Positions 33,887 to 44,511 of a stretch of 64,000 bases of DNA are shown one piece after another. The DNA comes from Bolinopsis microptera. Lineage: Eukaryota; Ctenophora; Tentaculata; Lobata; Bolinopsidae. Position numbers and translations under genes: made by a program. Under the pieces are notes generated by a model. That model did no database searches. It worked only from the letters and a program-made list of their open reading frames with translations, and had not been told where the DNA came from. The DNA is taken from contig NC_087076.1 of the NCBI RefSeq assembly GCF_026151205.1, positions 13,873,675-13,937,674 on the forward strand, read 5' to 3'. Within the stretch, counting starts at the first letter, position 1. Each line of letters starts with the position of its first letter.

Positions 33887-34395
33887 AATTCAAAGAATTA
33901 TCTTTGTACAATGTTTGTACAATGTACGTTTGTACGACCGCCCACGTGCAAATTAGGTAAAAAGCAAAAGGTTGCAAAGTAACCATGGTAACGAGGGTTG
34001 TTACACGCACGTGCACGTGCAAAGATTGTTAAAGCAGCATTTTTATCGGTTTTGTTGATATTACGTTGTGTTTAGTGCGAGAAATATTTTAATCGGCTGT
34101 ATCTTCGGTTGTGATGGATATTTTTTGACTCGATTTAAACTTACTAACAAAAAATACTATTAGGGCCCTCCCTGTGACCACGGGTTTTTTAGTCTATATT
34201 ATAATTCAGAGAATTATCTTTTACACCGCCCACGTGTAAATTAGGTAAAAAGCAAAAGGTTGCAAAGTAACCATGGTAACGAGGGTTGTTACACGCACGT
34301 GCACGTGCAAAGATTGTTAAAATGGCATTTTATCGGGTTTGTTGATATTCCGTTGTGTTTAGTGCGAGCAACATTCTAATTGGCTGTATTGGTAG
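33887..34395. repeat. Tandem duplication of a segment of about 200 bp
   Basis: 33887-34105 and 34199-34395 share 'cgcccacgtg.aaattaggta', 'aggttgcaaagtaaccatgg' and 'tgttacacgcacgtgcacgt'. The first copy has an extra 25 bases with repeated 'ttgtacaatgt'. The second copy abuts the MULE reading frame, so this may be the subterminal repeat region of that transposon. Confidence 0.88.
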
Positions 34396-34805
34396 TGGTA
34401 CAGCTACAGACAGTAAAGAAATCTCCGAACCACAACCACGATGAACAAAGAGCAGAGATCCTGGTCCATCGCTCTAAGAAGATGATGAAGGAACGTGCAG
34501 CGACATCGGACTGCTGTCTAGCTGGTCTCCCACGCTCTTCGAACCTTGCAGAAAGATGGCATAATGGTTTCCACAGCCTCGTCCAGTGTTCTAATCCTAC
34601 CATCTGGAAATTCCTTGAAGCCCTCAAACTAGAGCAAGGACTAACAGACCAGAAGATCACGGAAAGACTGATGAGAAGACCTCCACCCCAGAGAGCTGCC
34701 AAGTGGATAAGGTACGACTCCCTTGTGGAATCCTTCATGCAAGCCTACGATAACCAGGAGTACGAAGTCATTGATTTTCTCTCTGCTGTTTCTGCTGCAC
34801 TATGA
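34380..34805 (+). pseudogene. Internally deleted FLYWCH/MULE transposase remnant
   Basis: The open frame joins two ends of a MULE-type transposase. The first 45 residues end in PNHNHDEQRAEILVHRSKKM, like the last zinc ligands (HxH) and basic helix after a FLYWCH finger. It then jumps straight to SNLAERWHNGFHSLVQCSNP and TIWKFLEALKLEQGLTDQKI, the conserved MULE C-terminal segment. The catalytic DDE core that normally lies between (several hundred residues) is absent, yet the reading frame is preserved to a TGA. It cannot be an active transposase. Preservation of frame suggests a fairly recent deletion derivative. Confidence 0.75.
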
Positions 34806-34978
34806 ATTCGACATTTGATTATTGATATTATCGGTTTTACGATATTGAGATTTTATGATATTGGTATTTACATTTTCGATTGTACTATATTTCTATGACA
34901 GTTATACATTTTATTTCAATAAAATTATTTGCTTCAGTAGTATTCTAAAAGTAGAATTAAAGAAAAGTAAGATAAACT

Positions 34979-35097
34979 TGTCACTATATAGTGTTGTCAC
35001 TATATAGTGCGTTTTGCACACTATATAATGACAAAGATCAGCTGTCATTATAAAGTGCTTGTCACTATATAGTGTTGTCACTATATAATTATAGTGT
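34979..35097. repeat. Cluster of CACTATATAGTG palindromes
   Basis: The 12-bp palindrome occurs three times, with shorter variants (cactatataatgac, gtcattataaagtg), arranged as an overall inverted structure around 35030. It could be the 3' terminal inverted repeat of the MULE derivative or a small MITE. Confidence 0.85.
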
Positions 35098-35383
35098 GAT
35101 TACCGATATGGTCGCCTAAACCTTTGAACATGCAGCAAGATAAGAAGATATCGTCTTAATTGTAGCTTAAAGGATAAAACCAAAAAAGATGCGTATCATA
35201 CCCATTTTGTTAAATATTATAGTGTTACAATTACTTAAAAAGATAAATTCAAATTTCAAGGCCAAGAGTAAAATGGGCATAGTCATACTGGTTCCAATAA
35301 TTATAATAGAATTAGATGAGATAACCTATAAACTGGGGGATAGTTCACATATTATAACGCAAAGGGGTTTGGCCCTTTACTCA

Positions 35384-35462
35384 AACTGAAGCAAGCAAGA
35401 GAAATTTTGTGTATTGCTGTTATGAATCAGAATAAATAGTTGGAGCATGAAAGGATTTTGCA
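35384..35462. repeat. Direct repeat of about 80 bp, right copy
   Basis: The partner of 33781-33863. The two would be consistent with long flanking repeats left by insertion or with two copies of a short dispersed repeat. Confidence 0.75.
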
Positions 35463-35925
35463 ATCGAATATAGCGCTTTATTAATATTTGATAAAGCGAA
35501 TATATCGATATTTTTAAGTTCTTATTACTGGCTGCCCGAGGAGAAGGGCGCGCCAGTCAGCTCACTCATCCTGCGTTCTTTTGTCCTTGATCTAAGACTC
35601 GTGATACCCTCCCTTTGTTGTCAATGCTCCCCTGACGAGTTATCGCAAGGGGGTACGGGGTTTGAGAACGCTAACGCTAGCTTTACACACTACAAAGCAA
35701 TAGTATTGTGTAAAGAGGGAGATAATAGTTGCCTGAAAGTGAAATGCCCAAAATTCTGCTTACATATAAATATATGAACGATCCCGAAGCAAAATAGTAT
35801 AACACATACCTTTTTTGACAATCTAGCTCGAATATAATCTGTTTGTTTTTTTTAATTGTTAAAAATAAAATACCATGCACAAAGAGCTTCAAATCATCCA
35901 CAGTCCTTTACTTGGCGAATTGCAC
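35463..35925. other. 3' flank of the TSP1-tectonin gene
   Basis: It contains a small GC-richer block at 35530-35680 with no ORF, then AT-rich sequence. It is probably the 3' UTR and spacer of the minus-strand gene ending at 35926. Confidence 0.4.
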
Positions 35926-37248
35926 TTAGTTTGGTCCGACTGGAGATCTGTAGATTGAGTGTCCAGAGTTAGTTCCAACTACTTCGTTTCTGTTCACATC
36001 GATTTGCATCAACTTTCCGGATACTTTTACCCATCCTGTGCCGGTAGGGTTATCTGCAGTCATTCCCTCGCGGTAAAAGATGTCATTAGCAGAATTTACG
36101 CCAACAACAATGTCCGTTCCTGAGCCAATCCATTGCAGTTTTCCAGAAACCTGTGTCCAGCCTGTTCCAGCAGTGTCAGCGTCACCGTACGTTCCCACTC
36201 GGTAGTAGATATCGTGTGCCGAATTCACTCCCCACACCCCAGATTCCCCGACACTGATTTGGATGAGTTTCCCGCCGATATGCTGCCATGAGGAGCCAGT
36301 CCTTCTGTAGATTTTCTGTCCTCTGTTCACTCCCCACACGTGATCCTTGTTGCTCACATATACGTTTGTCAGTGCTCCTCCGATCTGTTGCCATCTGTTC
36401 TCTCCGATCCCAAGAACTTGTAGATTCCATCGTCTTTGTTGACCCCCCCAAACAGATGCCCCAGATGAAACTTGCACCAATCCACTAGCGATTTGAGTCC
36501 AGCTGATTCCATCTGTATTAAGATTGTAGATGTTGTCATTGCTATTGACACCCCACACTCCTGAGTCTCCTTTCGAGATCTTGGTAAGTCCCCCTGGAAT
36601 CTGCTGCCAAGCTGCTGTTATCACCTTTTGAACATATTCAACTGGACAATCTTGTGTGTTGCAATCTTGGTTTTCTGATTCCTCTCCCTGACAGTTTGCT
36701 CCTTTATGTTGAGGTGCAGGGTTAGTGCAGGTCCTGGATCTAGTTTTTGATCCTCCATCACATTCAGCAGAGCATTTAGACCAATCTCCGAATTCAGTCC
36801 ATCCACCATCAACTGAACAATCTTGTGTGTTGCAATCCTGGCTTTCTGAGTCATTTCCCTGGCATTCAGCTCCGCCATTTTCATGTGCAGGGTTAGTGCA
36901 GGTCCTGGATCTAGTTTTTAAACCTCCATCACATTCAGCAGAGCATTCAGACCAATTTCCGAAGTCAGTCCATCCACCATGAACAGGTTCATCGCACGTG
37001 TAACCACATTTCTTTAAAATCTTCTCAAATTTGTCACACTTCTTTGCCTGCCTTTTCTTCAACTTCCCTTCAGTCGTCATTGTACAGCCATCTATTTCAG
37101 ATTTATATCCTTCAGTACGGCACTTGTTATACTTCTTAACATTTTTGTTGAATCTCTTCCCCTTGCATTTTACCCCTGCATTTATCAAAATTAAAAGAGT
37201 AGAGAAAGTTACAATAACGATTATAAAAGTCCTTATCGCGGCAAACAA
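35926..37248 (-). CDS. Secreted protein with two thrombospondin type 1 domains and a tectonin-like propeller
   Basis: Intronless, 440 residues. A signal peptide (1-24, FIIVIVTFSTLLILINAG) precedes a basic Cys-containing module (25-90, ...GYTCDEP). TSP1 domains follow at about 91-144 and 147-200, each with W..FG.WS.CSAECDGG..TRSRTC and a CNTQDC end. Residues 213-440 are tectonin/fish-egg-lectin-type repeats (W..I.G.L..I..G...VWGVN....IY). TSP1 modules bind extracellular partners and tectonin propellers are lectin-like, so an extracellular or immune recognition role is plausible but inferred. The two TSP1 domains are near-identical at DNA level. One tectonin blade (36405-36450) is read in a shifted frame. 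Confidence 0.88.
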   Translation of the reverse strand: MFAAIRTFIIVIVTFSTLLILINAGVKCKGKRFNKNVKKYNKCRTEGYKSEIDGCTMTTEGKLKKRQAKKCDKFEKILKKCGYTCDEPVHGGWTDFGNWSECSAECDGGLKTRSRTCTNPAHENGGAECQGNDSESQDCNTQDCSVDGGWTEFGDWSKCSAECDGGSKTRSRTCTNPAPQHKGANCQGEESENQDCNTQDCPVEYVQKVITAAWQQIPGGLTKISKGDSGVWGVNSNDNIYNLNTDGISWTQIASGLVQVSSGASVWGGQQRRWNLQVLGIGENRWQQIGGALTNVYVSNKDHVWGVNRGQKIYRRTGSSWQHIGGKLIQISVGESGVWGVNSAHDIYYRVGTYGDADTAGTGWTQVSGKLQWIGSGTDIVVGVNSANDIFYREGMTADNPTGTGWVKVSGKLMQIDVNRNEVVGTNSGHSIYRSPVGPN

Positions 37249-37385
37249 AATGAAACGTTCGATAAATTTAGATAATCGAATTATCGAGAACGTATCCTGT
37301 AGATACGATCGGTGTCGTCACTATAAAAAAACATATCTTCTTTTTATTTTTGTATTGTATCATTTTTTTATAATACGACGTTATT

Positions 37386-37620
37386 GGGGGAGGGGGCCGA
37401 GGGGGGGGGGGGGGTGTGGCTAAATTGGCACGAACGTTTCTAAAGTAAATAAAATTGCAACATCCATTATTTTAAATGCGCAAGTTAATCATCTTCGGAT
37501 GCAACAAATTATGCTAACAACTAAGTTGTCTAAACAAATTATTTCAAAATATCTGTTTGATTTTTTACTTTTTCGCTATTGAATGCACTGCTGCTGCCCC
37601 CCCCCCCCCCCCCCCCCCCC
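37386..37620. repeat. G-tract pair: G-rich cluster with G14 and a C24 run 180 bases downstream
   Basis: G5-A-G5 then G14 lie at 37386-37414, and 24 consecutive C at 37597-37620. On opposite strands each could form a G-quadruplex, and the two could pair with each other. They lie just upstream of the TSP1-tectonin gene start (37248). Run lengths may be unreliable in assembly. Confidence 0.9.
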
Positions 37621-37836
37621 TTCCCTCTTCATCCGGCCGCCCCTTCTTCTTTACTATTAAGCTTTTTCTATTCGAGTACAACAATTAAAACAATAGAGAC
37701 GAAAAGCTTCATGAGGGAAACCTCTCCAATATCCTTAACCCGTTAAACTTAACCATTAGAAAAAACTGACAACATGAATCAATGTCAGTAGTAATAGTAT
37801 CAGTAGTAGACCTATCGGAATTAGACATATCCATTC

Positions 37837-38010
37837 GGAAATTTCTGAACCGTTTAATCATGAAAACGGTAAGAGTTGTGGGACTGGTTATTCCGGTATA
37901 CTTCCGACAAAACTCTGACGAACTTTTGCACTGTTTATACTTTTGCAATTCAGGTGCGATAGCGAAGTCCCGACCGTAGGCACGGGTTACACTAGCAAAG
38001 AAGTATAATA
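37837..38010. repeat. Dispersed repeat (full copy of the family split at 9.0 and 9.7 kb)
   Basis: It contains both blocks seen at 9001-9080 and 9657-9720 in one contiguous unit, including an imperfect version of the CCG-GTA-GGC hairpin. It has no coding capacity. Confidence 0.7.
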
Positions 38011-38444
38011 GGACATAAAACAATGAACTGTTAGACGTAAGTTCAAACTGAGAGTGTATTGTTACTTCACACACAATGACTTATTAATAAAAACGATGAT
38101 AGTTTGCTGTACTGTACTTAATAGGATAAATTCTTCGAGTTTAAGGGGAATATAGTTATGATAACAATTATTAGCGGATCTTAAATTTGATCCTTCGAAC
38201 AGCTGTTGAGCAATGAAACGCAAACATAATCTTAGCAAAATGAATATATTTCTTTTATCTTCAGCATTTAATCAGTCACATAATCTCAAATTATTTGTTA
38301 TATAGTAGTGTTGAAAGTATTAAAACTCAATTATTAGCGGATAAAGAGAATTGAGTCCATACTGCAAATAATTATGGTATTAGATTTTATTGAACTTGGT
38401 TTACAGGGTCCCCTGCATAACACCTAAAAGAAAAAGTGGTAACA

Positions 38445-38847
38445 CGACATCTGTCCGACAGCGACATCTGTCCGACAACACTATTTTCGTGTGTTTGAAG
38501 TGATATCTCAAATTTGGCACATAGAAATTTAATCAAACTTGCAAAAATTATTTGTCTTAAAGCTATCTTACTATCTAGAAAGTTTCAAGAAAATCGTATT
38601 GTTGGATCTCCAGATATATGCTTTGGAACCACTGAAAACCACCGAATTGGATATATTTTTAGTGTTTAAGGTAATATCTTAAATATGGCACATAGAAACT
38701 TGCTCAAACTTACACAGATTATTCGTCATATAACCACTATACTTTATGGAAAGTTTCAAGAAAATCGTACGGTAGGATCCGACATAAACTATTGTCCAAA
38801 TAACCTATTTTCTGAGTCGGACAGATGTCGCTGTCGGACAGATGTCG
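38445..38847. mobile_element. MITE with perfect 32-bp inverted ends, each end itself a tandem duplicate
   Basis: Left end 38445-38476 and right end 38816-38847 are exact inverse complements. Each end is two copies of cgacatctgtccgac separated by AG/CT. The interior is two diverged tandem copies of about 170 bp (shared 'ggcacatagaaa', 'aagtttcaagaaaatcgta'). No ORF is present. Confidence 0.88.
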
Positions 38848-38969
38848 GCCAATCAGAAAAAGTATAACAAGTTTTTATAACAAAGACAGGAAAAATGTCG
38901 GACAAATCCAGGGGAATATCCGGGGTATTTTCCGGACAGGTTGCACAATGATTAATGTATATTGTATAA

Positions 38970-39050
38970 TCAGGGGTCGACCGAGTCCTCGGCCAAAATA
39001 GTTATTCCTCGGTTCAGGGGTAGACCGAGTCCTCGGCCTCGGCCAAAAAA
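38970..39050. repeat. Short duplicated word 'gaccgagtcctcggcc'
   Basis: 'aggggt(c/a)gaccgagtcctc' occurs at about 38972 and 39016, followed by 'ggccaaaa'. The GAGTCCTCGGCC core and 'cctcgg' pairs can fold. It has no known role. Confidence 0.75.
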
Positions 39051-39472
39051 TCATTTATAATGTAAAACTAATTTATAATGTATAATCATCATCATGAAAA
39101 ATGAATCATTATTTCATAAAAGTTTGAATTTTTGACTAAAAATGTTTAAAGTAGCTAGTTTACTAGTGCACAGATATTCTATCTTAGTGCCAAAATATCT
39201 TGAACTAGTGCCATACATTTTGATTTTCTTATCGAACTCATACATCAGTTCGGTCGGGAAAATTGATGGATTGATTAGATGATTAGATAATTTAATTATG
39301 TACCACATTCGATCCTATCTTAGTTCCAATCCCTTTCCCCTTTTTTTGCTCCGGGTCTACTTCTTTCATTTTCAGTCGAAGCAGATAATTACTTGTTCTT
39401 CAGCCAACCTAATTCATTTGCTAAAATATCCTTCTGGCCTCTCTGTCTAACTCTAAACTGATTTTTACAATT

Positions 39473-39533
39473 AAACCCCGATTTATCGCGGAGTTTGGAG
39501 CTGAAAGGTAACAGCCGCGGTAAATCGGGGTTT
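39473..39533. mobile_element. 61-base foldback with 19-bp inverted ends
   Basis: Arm 39473-39491 (aaaccccgatttatcgcgg) and arm 39515-39533 (ccgcggtaaatcggggttt) pair with one mismatch around a 23-base loop. This is probably a minimal MITE or two fused transposon ends. Confidence 0.8.
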
Positions 39534-41510
39534 TACCATGAATATACCCTGTACAAACTACAAAAGCTCCATAATATAATTATACCTATTTTCTTCCCCC
39601 TTTTGAACGTCTCCCGGAACAATTGTTCATATAAATATCTAGTAATAAACTCACAAGAAGTGAAACTAAAAACAAACGCTATTTTACAATATTTGAAACA
39701 TGTACATCTAAAGACATGATTCTGCCATAAATACCTAAATCTAGATAAAAATCCAGATAACGAATCAGCAACTTTCGATTATCTTACTTTTTTGTTTTAC
39801 TTTATACTTTTTATCCTATACTATTACTAAAAGATTATATAATAATCTTCAATGTTACAGTGTGTTGTCCAGAATCCAGATGCATACGGCAAGAATTAGA
39901 AAATATTTCGAATAACACACTAGGAATACCCTTGCCGACAGCAAGAAACTTCTCCAATGCGCCCATCATTTCAGATCTCTGTCCAACAAAGTTGGCATAG
40001 GGCCAGCTCCTGACAATGCCTACAAAAGAGGCAACCGTCTATTATTCTGCAAGCCTCCTTTTTCGGATTCCTCCTCTTACTTTTAGAAGTTGTGGAGGTC
40101 ACAGCTGGAAAGCGTAAATGAATTTTCACAGGTACTTCATCCCTGAAGAAATGTTTTATTAGAGATTAAACTACATGTACTTCTAATGAAATAGATCTCA
40201 GCTCTCAGATCATTATTTTTACCAAAAATGGCCGGTCAGATGAAGAAACAAAAACAAAAAAACAACAAATACACATGACCATTGACACATGATAAAACAA
40301 ATTAATGTCACATTAGATTCAATATAATCGCTAGTATAATCTTTTATAGTACTAGTAGTACCTGTCCACAATACCGAAGAGAATGCCGGCTTGAATTGAA
40401 TTCCTCCACTCAGTCTCACCAGTGTCCAGTAAGCTTATAGCTTACCTACGAATAAAACAAATCGACGCGCACATAGTGCAGGCAGATTATTGCACAGGAA
40501 CCAACAGACCTCAGCAACTCGCTACACTCTCTCAGTTGCAGTACCCATCCGATACTGATACTCTGATACCTGATCCGCTGTATCATGCTAATGTTGTGCC
40601 AGGCTGATCCGTATCATAATCCACTATATTTCTAGAAGTGTACAACAACAAGATACAAAGGCGGGTCACTCGCGGTGTTGGGATAGCCTGAGGTGCCTAC
40701 TGCCTATTTCCTTTTTCGGTAGCCCTAAACAACTCCTTGCCAAGCCACTATGGCACTATACTAGTATGCTAGCTTTTGGGGGTAATAGTCCTATGAACAA
40801 TCCCTGAAATCCTCTGAACAATTTCCAAAACATAGAACGCACATGCTGATTGCTGGTGTAGAGGTTCCTCTAGGTCTGCCAGCAGCCAGGAGGTCATCTC
40901 GAAATAGGGTGATAGCCCTTGCTATATCCTTATAGCCTCAAAACGTTGCGGTTTTTAAAGATCGTCACCAAAACCACATCTTCAATTGCAATTGTGTCTG
41001 AGGAATACGGTTCAAGTCTCACTTGAATTACTCAAATCAAGGGGGTATCGGTGAGTAAAAAATATTATCATTTTTCGATATTAAAAATATGACCATTTTC
41101 CTCGGATCCTCCTATCTGGGTGACTTTACGATGAATTAACCGTGACAATAAACCTTGTTATAAGGTTTGCTTACCGTAGACCTCGATCTTGCTGATTTTT
41201 TGATCAGATTCAAACTGATCTGTCAGAACACAGTTAGTCATTAGTCAATATATCGTATCCATACCACGTGACAAAAAGAAACCAATAACTATAAGATTAA
41301 GAACAGCGTGTACTTTTTACAAACCACGTGCTGGTTCCACAGTTATTGACCCCTGATTAGCAAACTAAATATAAATTAAAACGTAGAGACCAATAATCTG
41401 TACTGACAGCAGTCAAACTGTGGCATATTTAAGCACTTAAACCTATATTTAGTATAACTCTTACCTACATCATATGGCCAAATAATTGGGTGCGGAAGTA
41501 AGCCACACCG
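39534..41510. other. No gene recognised
   Basis: Mixed composition with only short frames. A possible exon-like purine-rich patch near 40020-40110 has no consistent frame, so nothing is called. Confidence 0.45.
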
Positions 41511-41697
41511 GTAGCTGATAGTTGATATCCAGTAGCTGATAGCTGATAGCTGATAGTTGATATCCAGTAGTTGATATCCAGTAGCTGATAGCTGATAGCT
41601 GATAGCTGATAGCTGATAGCTGATAGCTGATAGCTGATAGCTGATAGCTGATAGCTGATAGCTGATAGCTGATTATAGCTGATTATAGCTGATAGCT
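41511..41697. repeat. Heptamer tandem repeat (agctgat)n with interspersed gttgatatccagt units
   Basis: About 20 copies of agctgat, the first part alternating with 'agttgatatccagt'. The minus-strand frame (LSAISYQ repeats) is an artefact of the repeat. Confidence 0.95.
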
Positions 41698-43541
41698 CCC
41701 TTAGGTGGTCTTCATTTTCACTCTCTTTGCCACTGCATCTTCTCGAGTCAAGGGCGGTCAAAAATAGCAGTTAAGTCAGAAAATATAATGGTAGTAGAAT
41801 TGAAATGGAGACTCAGATGTTTAGAACCATCGATCAAAGATATGGCGGAGTGACAGGCTAGTGCCGTCCTGGAAAGTGGGATAAAAGTTGGAAACCTTGC
41901 AAAGCTGATAAAACTTTTCTCGTTTGATCGGTCTCCCCTATTTAGAGGCCCTTATTGTGGAAGCGATACAACAATTTATTGACTTCAATTTATTTTGCAG
42001 ACTCTGAGCAGACTTATGATACTAGGACGAAACAATAATACTGTTGTGGAAAACTGGGAAATTTTTGTGTTAGCTTGCGTTTCTAATTCATAATCACAGT
42101 CGTTTGAAATTAGGACCATCCGTTTACGGCTTGTCGAAATATAGGGACCGATAAAGTAATCGTTACTCAAATTATCAAATAAGCTACTTATTTCATTTTG
42201 TTTGAAGTATTCACTTTTGCAGGATCGCTTAGATAAAAGACCCAGAGACAGGTGAATCACTTGTTAGAATTTGATGAAATTTGGAGCCGATTAACGACAG
42301 ATATGGGAGCTATTACCTGCTGAGACACATCAAAAAGCGGTAGGGTAAGTTCTGTTTCGGTGTTCTATCAGTTTATTGTAGCCACTGAATCGTGCTTTGA
42401 TTTCCGCAGTCTATACTAAATACATGACCTTAACAGCTGCTAGTGCTAGAAGGACCAAGGCTCCGCCTATCATACTCGATTGTTCAATGAAAAATTATGA
42501 TTGACCCATTCCCTTAAGTTTGACACAGACTATATCAGATAGAATTGTCTAAAGATTTACACAGCTTGTTGGATCGTGGTAATACTAATTCTTCCCGGTA
42601 TCACCTTCAACGATTAGTTAAATAGATCTGTGACAAATTTTTCTGATTGTATGACTTGACTAAGCACTTTCTTGACGCCCCAATGCCCTTGTCGGGAATG
42701 AAATGATTCTGACCCTTGCCCGCTCCTAGCCCTGTTTTGTTTCCTCAATTGAAACTTCAAATTACAGCAAATTGCTTGTGCTCCGAGAAATTGTTCTTGC
42801 TCCATGGACCGGCACTGTAAAACGGCATCGTACTTTTGTCGTCTATCTAACACATAGAGGATCAGGACGATCGTTCCCATATACTCCATTAACTAATCGA
42901 TCCTTGATGAGGCCTTTTACCCGTTCCGTTAGATTCGGATCATTCCGCATCCGGGACACCAACCAATTGATTACAGTCTAGTCTAGCCTATCTTAATTGC
43001 TTCCCATTATAGCAGCTATTTGTAAATCTGAAAGCTACAATATCCCATGGTAGATAAAACAATCATATGATATAGATCATCCAGAAATCTCGACATTTGA
43101 TATCCCATAATTGGGAACGTCCCTTCTGATGACGGTTTCAGATTGTTTTGGAAATTGATTGGGGATCCGGTGAAAAAGTGGATGTGACAATTTACAGCAG
43201 ACTTGCATGAAAATGTAGCTATTTCTTCTGTCCGGTAGAGAAAAAAACTATCCTTTTAAACGGAACTTGGCCATGAATCAGGCTTTATCTTGAACTTCGT
43301 ATGTAAGGCTAATTGACGAAATTAGTCTGCTGAGGAATGCATGACCAGAGTTTTTGAGGCAGGCTGAGTATATTTGCAAGAAGGGCATTACTGCAGATGA
43401 TCTATAGGTTAAGTTTTTAAAGGCTGGTGTGATCGAACCATCTTCTCCTATACTATGTGTTTTGTGAAGCTGACGATATTGCTTGCTCTGCACTTCCGAT
43501 AATAGTTGCTTTTCATTTGTCGCGCGGCTCACCTGAAATTT
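41698..43541. other. No gene recognised
   Basis: Unremarkable AT-rich sequence. A weak match between 41836-41860 and 61748-61772 ('gatatggcggagtgacaggct' cut here; 'gatttggcggaatgacaggc') suggests a low-copy dispersed repeat. Confidence 0.4.
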
Positions 43542-43639
43542 ATGGCAATAGTACCGCTGAGATTGATCGTCGTTCTGGTCTTAACGGGATTTTCTCAAGG
43601 CCAAAGACAAGGTCGAAGAAATGGACGAAGACTGGGAGG
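43542..43639 (+). CDS. Candidate signal-peptide exon, possibly exon 1 of the Wnt gene
   Basis: ATG at 43542 opens MAIVPLRLIVVLVLTGFSQG, a textbook signal peptide with a likely cleavage after SQG. It is followed by a basic stretch (QRQGRRNGRRLG) and a good donor, GG|GTATGT, leaving two bases of a codon. The Wnt exon at 51979 starts with exactly one codon base, so the phases match. The joined protein would be 373 residues, a normal Wnt length. It would need an 8.3-kb intron, and another candidate first exon sits closer, at 51367. Confidence 0.45.
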
Positions 43640-44511
43640 GTATGTTTACTGAATGTTTTTATCGTTGATCTCTTCTTCTAATTGTAGTTGTTTTATGTGA
43701 CGGTTTCTTTTAAATATTCTTAACCAATCTTATTAATATATCTCCTATCACGATGTTTATAGATGATCATTTAAAACCACTTAGTCTTAACTTTTTGGCT
43801 TAGAATGTCGAACAATATCTGTAGCTGACAGTCATAGAATACATTAAAATTCAAGATGCTTATAAATATAATTGTTAGATCTCATGTATGTCTATGCACA
43901 ACTCCTTTCCATTGACGATTTCTTCAACGAAATTTTATGACGAATCGCCGACTGTTGCTTGGGTTCGAAGGTTTCTATTTGATCTCAAATAGTATCCTGT
44001 CTTGGGTGCCGCCTCTGCTGAAGTTCCAACCTCTTTGCAAGTCCCGATCCGACTGGCTTCCCTGTCTAAAGAAAGGGTTCGAGTCAATGATCCCTTCCGG
44101 TGTCTCTCTGGGGCAAAGAACTAGAAGTGAAAACGAATTTTCGTCTTTTGTTGGCCTCTTTGCTCCATCCCTCACACAATTTCTAGCATTTTATGTACAC
44201 TTGGCTTAGTCGACTGAAAGCTAATTCATGGATGTGAACCCGTTACCTCCTATCACCTTTGTAGAACGAGTAACATGGCTTGGTTATCTAGGTCGAACTT
44301 CAATGTCGCCTATCGACCTTGTAGTTGCTCACATGACGCTGATAAGCATGATATTATAGAAGATTTATCCGCAAATGGAATAACTGCTTGAGGCGCACGC
44401 ATCGTAGGCTACTAGGCTATAAATTTAGAATGCTTCCTTTAGGCTCATCATACAAGATCGTACGCTCTTCAACGGGATGATAAAACAGCATCGGTAAACA
44501 TGGATTAAATA

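Noticed and set aside
41465-41761. 98-codon LSAISYQ-repeat frame
   Set aside because: Reads through the agctgat heptamer repeat.
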